Part shown: positions 9,859 to 17,180 of the stretch, piece after piece
Layout of the letters: each line of letters opens with the position of its first letter
How positions within the stretch are numbered: the first letter of the stretch is position 1
Assembly: GCF_017948245.1 (NCBI RefSeq)
Contig: NZ_CP072867.1
Coordinates: forward strand, 372,001-436,000
Reading direction: 5' to 3'
Length of the DNA: 64,000 nt
Source: Rhizobium sp. NLR16a
GTDB lineage: Bacteria > Pseudomonadota > Alphaproteobacteria > Rhizobiales > Rhizobiaceae
The notes under the pieces: generated by a model
What the model was told of the DNA's origin: nothing
The model's input: only the letters and a program-made list of their open reading frames with translations
Database searches by the model: none
Program-made: the position numbers and the translations under genes

Positions 9859-10854
9859 TCAGAAGACCTTGGAGAACTGGTCGATGTTCGAGGCATTGTA
9901 GACGAAGGGATCGGCCATGGCGGCTTCGCCGTTGTCGCCGACCTTGATCTTGCCCATGCGGCCAGCATTGATTTCGCTGCCCGGCTTGCCGTCGGTCTCG
10001 CCCTTGACGAGGCGGTAGGCGATCTGGGTGGCGGAGTAGCCGAGGTCGATCGGGTTCCAGATGGCGAATTCCTTTGTCGCGCCAGACTTGATCGCGCCGG
10101 CCATTTCGGACGGCAGGCCGAGGCCGGTGACGTAGACCTTACCGACAAGGCCCTTGTCTTCGACAACCTTGGAAGCGGCGAGAACGCCGACCGTTGTCGG
10201 GGCGACGATGACCTTGACGTTCGGGTTGGACTTCAGCAAGCCTTCGGCTTCACGATAGGACTTGTCCGAGAGGTCGTCGCCGTAAACCGTGGTGACGAGG
10301 TTGAGGCCCGGGAAATCCTTGAGCTGCTTCTTCATCTGGTCGATCCAGATGTTCTGGTTGGTCGAGGTGGTCGTTGCCGACAGGATGGCGAAGTCACCCT
10401 TGCCGCCTTCGAGATGATCCTTGGCGAGCGTCAGGCACATCTTGCCGATCAGCTCGTTGGAGGAGGGGTTGAGCTGCAGGATACGGCCTTCCGGTGCGAC
10501 GCCGGAATCCCACGAGATGACCTTGATGCCGCGCTGGGTTGCCTTCTTCAGCGCCGGAACAAGCGCGTCGGGATCGTTGGCCGAAACGGCGATGGCATCG
10601 ACGCCTTGAGCGATCAGCGAGTTGATCACTTCGATCTGGCCTTCGGCCGTCGTCGATGTCGGACCGGTGTAGATCACTTCCACGCCGCCGAGTTCCTTGG
10701 CGGCTTCCTGGGCACCCTTGTTGGCGGCGTCGAAGAAACCGTTGCCGAGCGACTTCACGACGAGGCCGATCTTGATGTCCTTGGCGCTGGCAGTGCCGGC
10801 CATCATGGCGATGGCGAGCGCTGCGCCGAGCGCCAGTGTCTTTGCGAATTTCAT
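9859..10854 (-). CDS. rhaS: Rhamnose-binding periplasmic protein RhaS
   Basis: A 331-residue ribose/autoinducer-type solute-binding protein (Peripla_BP_4). A signal peptide with hydrophobic core TLALGAALAIAMMAGTASA is likely cut after residue 24. The mature part starts KDIKIGLVVKSLGNGFF and has DAIAVSANDPDALVP and ISWDSG, the hinge and sugar-binding signatures of the family. It captures L-rhamnose for RhaTPQ. It is the second gene of the operon, 48 bp after the rhaR stop codon. It should not be confused with the AraC-type regulator called RhaS in enterics. Confidence 0.93.
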   Translation of the reverse strand: MKFAKTLALGAALAIAMMAGTASAKDIKIGLVVKSLGNGFFDAANKGAQEAAKELGGVEVIYTGPTSTTAEGQIEVINSLIAQGVDAIAVSANDPDALVPALKKATQRGIKVISWDSGVAPEGRILQLNPSSNELIGKMCLTLAKDHLEGGKGDFAILSATTTSTNQNIWIDQMKKQLKDFPGLNLVTTVYGDDLSDKSYREAEGLLKSNPNVKVIVAPTTVGVLAASKVVEDKGLVGKVYVTGLGLPSEMAGAIKSGATKEFAIWNPIDLGYSATQIAYRLVKGETDGKPGSEINAGRMGKIKVGDNGEAAMADPFVYNASNIDQFSKVF

Positions 10855-10902
10855 GTCACTTTCCTCCCATTAAGATTTAGACTTCCACACCTCGGCGGCG
10901 CC

Positions 10903-11715
10903 TCATGCGACCGACGAGGAATCCTCCTTCGCAAGCTGCGCCACCGGGGTCGCGACAATAAGCCGGACGCCGGCATTCTCGACCATGCGAGCTGCCTCTT
11001 CTGAAATCCCGTCATCGGTGATGATCGCAGAAACACGGTCGAGCGCGCAGAGAATGAGGCTCGACCGCCGATTGAACTTGCTGGAATCGACCATCACGAC
11101 GAGTTCGTCGGCCTGGTGCATCAGCTTCTGCTCGCTCTGGATGATGAGGGCGTCGGCCTCCATGATGCCGAGCGGGCCGACACCCTGCGCGCCGATGAAC
11201 ATGCGCCGCGCATAAAAATTGCGGATCGCGTCGTTGTCGAAGGGCGACAGGATCAGGCTCTGCTCGCGATAGATCGCGCCGCCCGGCACCGTCACGGTGT
11301 TTTTGGAATGCTTGACCAGATGTTCGGCGATGGCAAAAGAGTTGGTCATCACCTGCAGGCGGTGGCCGGCCATGTAATGCACCATCTGGAAAGTGGTCGT
11401 GCCGCCATTGATGATGATGGCGTCGCCGGCCTCGCAAAGTTCGACGGCGGCGCGCGCAATTGCGCGTTTTTTATCGATGTTGACTGATTCTGAAACCCGG
11501 AAGGGCCGGCCGGCGAGATTGCCGAGCTGCGGCGGATGCACCGCCTCCGCGCCGCCGCGGACACGGCGGATCTTGCCCTGCACGTGAAGAGCCGCAATGT
11601 CACGCCTGATTGTCGCTTCAGAAGCTTCCGTCAATTCGGAAATGTCCTGGATCGTCACGACGGACTTTTCCTGAACGGCGCTTAAGATGATGCGATGACG
11701 TTCGCGTTCGTGCAT
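10903..11715 (-). CDS. rhaR: DeoR-family transcriptional repressor RhaR of the rhamnose locus
   Basis: A 270-residue DeoR regulator. The N-terminal winged helix holds TIQDISELTEASEATIRRDIAAL (about residues 21-43). The C-terminal sugar-phosphate-isomerase-like sensor has the family signature AIIINGGTTTFQMVHYM and later DSSKFNRRSSL. In R. leguminosarum the homologue is the negative regulator of both rha transcripts. It heads the leftward operon facing rhaD, so it should control itself and the divergent operon through the inverted repeat in the intergenic region. The ATG at 11715 has a GAGGAG a few bases upstream. Confidence 0.93.
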   Translation of the reverse strand: MHERERHRIILSAVQEKSVVTIQDISELTEASEATIRRDIAALHVQGKIRRVRGGAEAVHPPQLGNLAGRPFRVSESVNIDKKRAIARAAVELCEAGDAIIINGGTTTFQMVHYMAGHRLQVMTNSFAIAEHLVKHSKNTVTVPGGAIYREQSLILSPFDNDAIRNFYARRMFIGAQGVGPLGIMEADALIIQSEQKLMHQADELVVMVDSSKFNRRSSLILCALDRVSAIITDDGISEEAARMVENAGVRLIVATPVAQLAKEDSSSVA

Positions 11716-11735
11716 TGGCTCCTCCTCTTGTCATA

Positions 11736-11764
11736 TATATTTCGTATCTGTTAAAGCCTGTCAA
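11736..11764 (-). promoter_or_regulatory. Probable promoter of rhaRSTPQUK
   Basis: On the minus strand TTGACA (11764-11759) is followed after 17 bp by AATATA, within an AT-rich stretch AATATATATGA. It ends about 20 bp before the rhaR start, which leaves room for a short leader with the AGGAGG site. The -35 box lies inside the left arm of the intergenic inverted repeat. The -10 assignment could shift by one or two bases. Confidence 0.5.
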
Positions 11765-11829
11765 TCACAAACGATCATAAATTTCCATATTGCGATGCAG
11801 CATAAGCGATTTTGATCGTTTTCGATTGA
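11761..11829. promoter_or_regulatory. Bipartite inverted-repeat operator in the rhaR-rhaD intergenic region
   Basis: The 17 bp at 11761-11777 and the reverse complement of 11813-11829 agree at 15 of 17 positions (shared core TCAATC, 2 bp, AAACGATCA). Arm centres are 52 bp apart, close to five helical turns. Each arm covers the -35 box of one divergent promoter. This is the expected place for a DeoR-type repressor, so RhaR is the likely ligand. The repeat is seen directly; the assignment to RhaR is inference. Confidence 0.65.
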
Positions 11830-11855
11830 CAAGCGCATTTATGATGCGCGATACC
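11826..11855 (+). promoter_or_regulatory. Probable promoter of rhaDI
   Basis: TTGACA at 11826-11831 is followed after 17-18 bp by CGATAC/GATACC, a weak -10 region. The start codon of rhaD is about 57 bp further on. The -35 box overlaps the right arm of the inverted repeat, so a bound repressor would block polymerase. Confidence 0.45.
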
Positions 11856-11911
11856 TTGAGCGAAAGGGCTCGCTGATCGCGGTGCCTGACAAGCCTATAT
11901 GGGAGGATGAT

Positions 11912-14008
11912 ATGGCGGCGAACGTCCGGCTTCTGGAAAACCGGTGGGATGATGGTTATGCGGCGGGCCTCGATGAGCCCGGCAAGCTGCTCTATCGCTC
12001 CAATCTGCTCGGCGCCGACAAGCGCATCACCAATTACGGCGGCGGCAATACCTCGGCGAAGGTGATGGAAACCGATCCCCTAACCGGCGGCAAGGTCATG
12101 GTCCTTTGGGTCAAGGGCTCGGGCGGCGACGTCGGCACTATCAAGCTCGATGGTTTTGCGACCCTCTACCAGGACAAGCTGGAATCGCTGAAATCAATCT
12201 ACAAGGGCGTCGAGGACGAAGACCGCATGGTCGGCTTCCTGCCGCACTGCACCTTCAACCTGAATGGCCGTGCCGCCTCGATCGACACGCCGCTGCACGG
12301 CTTTGTGCCGTTCACCCATGTCGACCACATGCATCCCGACGCGATCATCGCCATTGCCGCCTCGAAGAACTCCAGGGAATTGACCAAGCAGATCTTCGGT
12401 GACGAGATCGGCTGGCTGCCCTGGCGCCGTCCGGGCTTCCAGCTCGGCCTCGATCTCGAAGCCTTCGTCAAGGCGAACCCGAACGCCAAGGGCGTCGTGC
12501 TCGAAAGCCACGGCCTCTTCACCTGGGCGAATGACGCCAAGGCCTGCTACGAGCTGACACTCGACATCATCAACAAGGCGATCGTCTGGTTTGCCGAAAA
12601 GACCGAAGGCAAGACGATTTTCGGCGGTGCACTGACCCAGAGCCTGCCCGTCGCCGAGCGCCGCGCTATCGCCGCCCGGCTGATGCCGGAGATCCGCGGC
12701 CGGATCGGCAAGCAGGAGCGCAAGCTTGGCCATTTCGACGATCAGGACGCCGTGCTCGAATTCGTCAATTCCCGAGATCTGCGGCCGCTCGGCGCGCTCG
12801 GCACCAGCTGCCCCGACCATTTCCTGCGCACCAAGATCCGCCCGCTGATCGTCGATTTCGACCCGGCCAAGCCGGATGTCGACGCGATCGTCGCCGGCCT
12901 CGACCAGGCGCTGGAGGATTACCGCGCCGATTACGCCCGCTATTACAACGACTGCAAGCATGACAATTCGCCCGCGATGCGCGACGCCAATCCCGTCATC
13001 TTCCTCGTTCCCGGCGTCGGCATGCTGTCCTTTGCCCGCGACAAGGCAACGGCGCGCATCGCCAGCGAATTCTACGTCAACGCCATCAACGTCATGCGCG
13101 GTGCCTCGACGGTTTCGGAATATCGGGGCCTGCCGGAGCAGGAAGCCTTCGATATCGAATACTGGCTGCTGGAAGAGGCGAAGCTCCAGCGCATGCCGAA
13201 GCCGAAGAGCCTTGCCGGCCGGGTGGCGTTCGTCACCGGCGGCGCCGGCGGCATCGGCCGGGCGACGGCCGCCCGCCTTGTCGGCGAGGGCGCCTGCGTG
13301 GTGCTTGCCGATATCGATCAGGCAGCACTCGAAAGCACAGAGGCCGACTTCGTCAAGAAATACGGTGCTGATGCCGTGCGCAGCGTCCGGCTCGACGTTA
13401 CCAAGGAAGATGCGGTGATCGCCTCCTTCGCGGAAGCTTCGGTCGAATTCGGCGGCGTCGATATCCTCGTCTCGAATGCCGGCATTGCCTCCTCCGCGCC
13501 GATCGAAGCCACCGAGCTTTCGACCTGGAACCGCAATATCGACATTCTGGCGACTGGCTATTTCCTTGTCTCGCGGGAGGCGTTCCGTCTGTTCCGCCGC
13601 CAGGCGCTCGGCGGCAACATTGTCTTCGTTGCCTCGAAGAACGGCCTTGCCGCTTCGCCGAACGCGTCTGCCTATTGCACGGCAAAGGCCGCCGAAATCC
13701 ATCTCGCCCGCTGCCTGGCGCTGGAAGGCGCGGATGCCGGCATCCGCGTCAACACTGTCAACCCGGATGCGGTGCTGCGCGGTTCGAAGATCTGGAGCGG
13801 CGAATGGCGCGAGCAGCGCGCCGCCTCCTCGAAGATCGAGGTCGATGATCTCGAGGAACATTACCGCAAGCGTTCGATGCTGAAGCTCAACGTGTTTCCG
13901 GAGGATATCGCCGAGGCGATCTACTTCCTCGCATCGGACCTTTCGGCAAAATCAACCGGCAATATCATCAATGTCGACGCCGGCAACGTGCAGAGCTTTA
14001 CGCGGTGA
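11912..14008 (+). CDS. rhaD: Bifunctional rhamnulose-1-phosphate aldolase / short-chain alcohol dehydrogenase RhaD
   Basis: A 698-residue fusion. Residues about 15-400 are a class II (zinc) aldolase domain, with HVDHMHPDAI and ESHGLFTW supplying candidate metal-binding histidines. Residues about 425-698 are a short-chain dehydrogenase with the nucleotide motif VTGGAGGIGRAT and active-site YCTAK. It would cleave rhamnulose-1-phosphate to DHAP and L-lactaldehyde and then oxidise or reduce the lactaldehyde. The frame opens at a GTG at 11882, but the ATG at 11912 has GGGAGG at 5-nt spacing. It is the first gene of the rhaDI operon. Confidence 0.93.
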   Translation: MAANVRLLENRWDDGYAAGLDEPGKLLYRSNLLGADKRITNYGGGNTSAKVMETDPLTGGKVMVLWVKGSGGDVGTIKLDGFATLYQDKLESLKSIYKGVEDEDRMVGFLPHCTFNLNGRAASIDTPLHGFVPFTHVDHMHPDAIIAIAASKNSRELTKQIFGDEIGWLPWRRPGFQLGLDLEAFVKANPNAKGVVLESHGLFTWANDAKACYELTLDIINKAIVWFAEKTEGKTIFGGALTQSLPVAERRAIAARLMPEIRGRIGKQERKLGHFDDQDAVLEFVNSRDLRPLGALGTSCPDHFLRTKIRPLIVDFDPAKPDVDAIVAGLDQALEDYRADYARYYNDCKHDNSPAMRDANPVIFLVPGVGMLSFARDKATARIASEFYVNAINVMRGASTVSEYRGLPEQEAFDIEYWLLEEAKLQRMPKPKSLAGRVAFVTGGAGGIGRATAARLVGEGACVVLADIDQAALESTEADFVKKYGADAVRSVRLDVTKEDAVIASFAEASVEFGGVDILVSNAGIASSAPIEATELSTWNRNIDILATGYFLVSREAFRLFRRQALGGNIVFVASKNGLAASPNASAYCTAKAAEIHLARCLALEGADAGIRVNTVNPDAVLRGSKIWSGEWREQRAASSKIEVDDLEEHYRKRSMLKLNVFPEDIAEAIYFLASDLSAKSTGNIINVDAGNVQSFTR

Positions 14009-14028
14009 TTTTTGACGGGCGGATGCGT

Positions 14029-14174
14029 CCGCCCCTCACCCTAACCCTCTCCCCGTCATGACGGGGAGAGGGGACTTGCCCAACGAAATGTTGGAGTAGG
14101 ACAGAGACGGCGCGGCATATTCCCTTCTGCCCCTCACAACGGGGAGAAGGTGCCGGCAGGCGGATGAGGGGCGG
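14029..14174. repeat. RIME-like palindromic intergenic repeat between rhaD and rhaI
   Basis: The element is bounded by 10-bp inverted ends (CCGCCCCTCA at 14029-14038 and TGAGGGGCGG at 14165-14174). Inside is a perfect 28-bp palindrome at 14045-14072 centred on TCATGA, and a second ccccTCAC...GGGGAGAAGG region at 14130-14150. Two large palindromes in a little over 100 bp, ending in CCCCTCA/TGAGGGG, are the description of the Rhizobium-specific intergenic mosaic element (RIME). It sits inside the operon and would fold in the rhaDI mRNA. Confidence 0.75.
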
Positions 14175-14220
14175 CCCCACGGCAGTTCCAATGTAGAAAT
14201 TGCAGAACCGGGAGGACAAA

Positions 14221-15513
14221 ATGGCCGAGTTCAGGATCGCGCAGGATCTCGTCGCGAGCGAGAACGACAAGCGGGCAGCCGCACTGAAAGCCGATTATGA
14301 GGCGCTGGGCGCCATACTTGCGCGCCGCGGCGTCGATATCGAAGCCATCACCCGCAGGGTCGCGGAATTCTTCGTCGCCGTTCCTTCTTGGGGTGTCGGC
14401 ACCGGCGGCACGCGCTTTGCCCGCTTCCCGGGCGCCGGCGAGCCACGCGGCATCTTCGACAAGCTCGACGATTGCGCCGTCATCAATCAGCTGACGCAGG
14501 CGACACCGACCGTCTCGCTGCATATTCCCTGGGACAAGGCGGACGCCAAGGAATTGAAGGCCAAGGGCGATGCGCTCGGCCTCGGCTTCGACGCGATGAA
14601 TTCGAACACCTTCTCCGACGCGCCGGGACAGGCCCATTCCTACAAATACGGCTCTCTCAGCCACACCGACGCGGCGACGCGCGCGCAGGCGGTGGAGCAC
14701 AATCTCGAATGCATCGAGATCGGCAAGGCGATCGGCTCCAAAGCGCTGACGGTCTGGATCGGCGACGGATCGAACTTCCCCGGCCAGAGCAATTTCACCA
14801 AGGCATTCGAGCGTTACCTCGCCTCGATGGCCGACATTTACAAGGCGCTGCCCGACGACTGGAAGCTGTTCTCCGAGCACAAGATGTATGAGCCGGCCTT
14901 CTATTCGACGATCGTACAGGACTGGGGCACCAACTATCTGATCGCCCAGACGCTCGGCCCCAAGGCCCATTGCCTTGTCGATCTCGGCCACCATGCGCCG
15001 AACACCAATATCGAGATGATCGTTGCCCGCCTGATCCAGTTCGGGAAGCTCGGCGGCTTCCACTTCAACGATTCGAAATATGGCGACGACGATCTCGATG
15101 CCGGCGTAATCGATCCCTATCGGCTGTTCCTGGTGTTCAACGAGCTGGTCGATGCCGAGCAGCGCGGCGTCAACGATTTCAATCCGGCGCATATGATCGA
15201 CCAGTCCCACAATGTCACCGATCCGATCGAGAGCCTGATCAACAGCGCCAACGAAATCCGCCGCGCCTATGCGCAGGCGCTCCTCGTCGATCGCAAGGCG
15301 CTCGAGGGCTATCAGCAGGACAATGACGCGCTGATGGCGTCGGAAACGCTGAAGCGCGCCTATCGCGCCGATGTCGAACCGATCCTTGCCGAGGCGCGCC
15401 GTCGCGCCGGCGGGGCGATCGACCCGATCGCCGCCTACCGCGCCAGTGGCTACCGCAAAAAGGTGGCGGCCGAGCGTCCGGCATCGGTTGCCGGCGGCGG
15501 CGGCATCATCTGA
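14221..15513 (+). CDS. rhaI: L-rhamnose isomerase RhaI
   Basis: A 430-residue TIM-barrel isomerase converting L-rhamnose to L-rhamnulose, of the rhizobial/Pseudomonas type rather than the enteric RhaA type. Metal-ligand regions are visible in FSEHKMYEPAFYST (about residues 218-231), VDLGHHAPNTNIEM and FHFNDSKYGDDDLD, which carry the conserved Glu, Asp and His residues. The ATG follows GGGAGG at 6 nt. The longer frame from 14200 starts inside that leader and is rejected. It is separated from rhaD by a RIME-like element but is probably co-transcribed, as in R. leguminosarum. Confidence 0.93.
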   Translation: MAEFRIAQDLVASENDKRAAALKADYEALGAILARRGVDIEAITRRVAEFFVAVPSWGVGTGGTRFARFPGAGEPRGIFDKLDDCAVINQLTQATPTVSLHIPWDKADAKELKAKGDALGLGFDAMNSNTFSDAPGQAHSYKYGSLSHTDAATRAQAVEHNLECIEIGKAIGSKALTVWIGDGSNFPGQSNFTKAFERYLASMADIYKALPDDWKLFSEHKMYEPAFYSTIVQDWGTNYLIAQTLGPKAHCLVDLGHHAPNTNIEMIVARLIQFGKLGGFHFNDSKYGDDDLDAGVIDPYRLFLVFNELVDAEQRGVNDFNPAHMIDQSHNVTDPIESLINSANEIRRAYAQALLVDRKALEGYQQDNDALMASETLKRAYRADVEPILAEARRRAGGAIDPIAAYRASGYRKKVAAERPASVAGGGGII

Positions 15514-15579
15514 GCTGCCGGGCTGAATGGAAGTGTGGTCGCCGGCAGCGCGGGGTGAAACGCTGCCGGCAATCGCCGA

Positions 15580-16038
15580 TCACGGTTTCCAGGCGCCGGC
15601 GATCTGACGGGTTGCGATGTTCAACCGGTTCCAGACATTGATGTTGGCGATGGCGATGACGAGAGCCGCAAGGCTGCGGCCGTCATAATGCCGGGTCGCC
15701 TCGTCCCAGATCTCGTCCGGCACCGGGTCGGCGCGGTCGCTGGTGCGGGTCACAGCCTCGGTCAGCGCAAGGGCTGCTCGCTCGGCATCGCTATAATAGG
15801 GGGCGTCGCGCCAGCCGGCGACGGCAAAGAGCCGCTCATCCGTCTCACCGTGTTTGCGGGCAATGCGCCAATGACCATCGATGCAGACGCTGCAGCCGTT
15901 GATCTGGCTGGCGCGCAGATTGACGAGTTCGAGCAGCTTTGGCGAAAGGCCCGTTTCGGTCGGCACCTTGCCGAGTGCATTGAGCGCCTGCATGGCTTGT
16001 GGAAGCACGAGGGCGGGATTTCCCATTCTCTCCTGCAT
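15580..16038 (-). CDS. AhpD/carboxymuconolactone decarboxylase-family protein (ECF41 partner)
   Basis: A 152-residue alkylhydroperoxidase-like protein. The redox CxxC-x(3)-H motif of the family is GCSVCIDGH (about residues 46-54), after LLELVNLRASQING. It is likely a thiol-dependent peroxidase or decarboxylase-like enzyme in the cytosol. The ATG at 16038 has AAGGAG upstream, so I use it over the longer frame to 16089. It is divergent from an ECF sigma factor with a C-terminal SnoaL-like domain. Carboxymuconolactone-decarboxylase-like genes are the usual neighbours and targets of ECF41 factors, and an ECF41-type promoter precedes this gene. Confidence 0.88.
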   Translation of the reverse strand: MQERMGNPALVLPQAMQALNALGKVPTETGLSPKLLELVNLRASQINGCSVCIDGHWRIARKHGETDERLFAVAGWRDAPYYSDAERAALALTEAVTRTSDRADPVPDEIWDEATRHYDGRSLAALVIAIANINVWNRLNIATRQIAGAWKP

Positions 16039-16083
16039 GATATGTCTCCTTGATGCGTTCAGGGTGCGACGATCCGCCGGCGC

Positions 16084-16110
16084 TGTCACACCGGCCCGGT
16101 TTCATTCGTC
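16084..16110 (+). promoter_or_regulatory. ECF41-type promoter, autoregulatory, for the sigma factor gene
   Basis: TGTCACA (16084-16090), 16 bp, CGTC (16107-16110). This is the TGTCACA-N16/17-CGTC promoter described for ECF41 sigma factors. The start codon of the sigma gene lies 36 bp after the -10 element. Confidence 0.7.
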
Positions 16111-16118
16111 ATTGATGT

Positions 16119-16145
16119 GACGGAACGCAGCGAAGGAATGTGACG
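16119..16145 (-). promoter_or_regulatory. ECF41-type promoter for the AhpD-like gene
   Basis: On the minus strand CGTCACA (16145-16139), 16 bp, CGTC (16122-16119). Only the first -35 base differs from the ECF41 consensus. The transcript would start about 70 bp before the ATG at 16038. The -35 box overlaps the first bases upstream of the sigma gene. Confidence 0.65.
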
Positions 16146-16146
16146 G

Positions 16147-17016
16147 ATGAACGAGAATAATTGGCTGGCCGATCAATTCGAGGCGAACCGGGCGCATCTG
16201 AAAGCGGCCGCCTATCGCATGCTCGGCTCGCGCAGCGAGGCCGAAGACGCCGTTCAGGAGGCTTGGCTGCGGCTCACCCGTGCGGATAGGACTGACGTCG
16301 GCAATCTCGGCGGCTGGCTGACGACGGTGGTGGCTCGTATCTGCCTCGATATGCTGCGTGCCCGCAAGACCCGGCGCGAGGAGCCGCTGGAGATGCCAGT
16401 CCATGCAGCGATCGCCGATCCTGCCAAGGATCCGGAGCGCGACGCCGCATTCGCCGATTCGGTGGGCGTGGCGCTGCTCGTCGTGTTGCAGACGCTGGCG
16501 CCTGCCGAACGGGTTGCCTTCGTGCTGCACGACATGTTCGATCTTCCCTTCGACGAAATCGCGCCGATTATCGGCCGATCATCCGCCGCCGCCCGTCAGC
16601 TCGCGAGCCGTGCCCGCCGCAGGGTGCAGGGCGTGGACGAGACGCCGGATGTCGATCTCGGCCGCAAGCGAACGATTGCGGAGGCCTTTCTAACGGCTTC
16701 GCGCAGCGGTGATCTGCAGGCGCTGATTGCCGTGCTCGCCCCAGATGTCGTGTTTCGGCTGGACGCGACGGCGGCGCGTTTCGGGGCCTTCGGCGAAACG
16801 CGCGGCGCATCCGAAGTGGCAGAGTTGTTCAAGGGCCGGGCGCAGGCGGCAGAGATCGCCATCGTCGACGGCGAGCTTGGCTTCGTCGTGCGCATCGCGG
16901 GTCAGATTCGCGTCGTAGTAGCGTTTACCATCGCCGGAGACAGGATTGCGGCCATCGAAGCCATCGCCGATCCCGACCACCTCGAACGGCTTGACTACTC
17001 AATCCTGCGAGATTGA
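16147..17016 (+). CDS. ECF41-type RNA polymerase sigma factor with C-terminal SnoaL-like domain (SigJ-like)
   Basis: A 289-residue extracytoplasmic-function sigma factor. Region 2 spans about residues 12-75 (AYRMLGSRSEAEDAVQEAWLR) and region 4 about 105-160 (PAERVAFVLHDMFDLPF, SSAAARQLASRARRRV). A SnoaL/NTF2-like extension from about 175 to the end replaces a separate anti-sigma factor. That extension regulates activity in studied ECF41 proteins. No anti-sigma gene is nearby. The gene has its own ECF41-type promoter and faces the AhpD-like gene, the standard arrangement for this group. The signal is unknown. Confidence 0.9.
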   Translation: MNENNWLADQFEANRAHLKAAAYRMLGSRSEAEDAVQEAWLRLTRADRTDVGNLGGWLTTVVARICLDMLRARKTRREEPLEMPVHAAIADPAKDPERDAAFADSVGVALLVVLQTLAPAERVAFVLHDMFDLPFDEIAPIIGRSSAAARQLASRARRRVQGVDETPDVDLGRKRTIAEAFLTASRSGDLQALIAVLAPDVVFRLDATAARFGAFGETRGASEVAELFKGRAQAAEIAIVDGELGFVVRIAGQIRVVVAFTIAGDRIAAIEAIADPDHLERLDYSILRD

Positions 17017-17111
17017 AATCGCTGGAAAAATTTGCCGCTCCTTGGCGGGAGCGCGGTTGAGAACGAGCGCGCTGCCGCCACTGCCGTGCGGCTAGCGACG
17101 CTTCATTTCTC

Positions 17112-17171
17112 TTGACAGCAGTCTCTTCGGCTTTATTCTATTATAAGGATTTATATAGCATAACTATGGAA
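17112..17171 (+). promoter_or_regulatory. Promoter and putative IclR operator of the COG3964 amidohydrolase gene
   Basis: TTGACA at 17112-17117, then 16 bp and TATTCT as -10. A 39-bp block at 17133-17171 begins TTATTCT and ends GCATAACTATGGAA. The same architecture, with identical spacings and matching ends, occurs at 58821-58880. Inverted half-sites of the form TAAYRGAA can be read at the two ends. The regulator is probably the IclR protein encoded just downstream on the opposite strand (inference). Confidence 0.6.
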
Positions 17172-17180
17172 TTTGGAAAT

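Noticed and set aside
12194..13861. Long minus-strand frame opposite rhaD
   Set aside because: Antisense shadow of a well-supported enzyme gene; composition is Arg/Gly/Asp-rich and shows no family.
14045..14072. 28-bp palindrome as a terminator after rhaD
   Set aside because: No T-run follows, and it is part of a larger element with inverted ends typical of RIME.
17112..17180. Upstream TTG and ATG starts for the amidohydrolase
   Set aside because: The TTG is the -35 box of a promoter and the ATG at 17166 is part of the operator repeated at 58.8 kb, so both lie upstream of the coding start.
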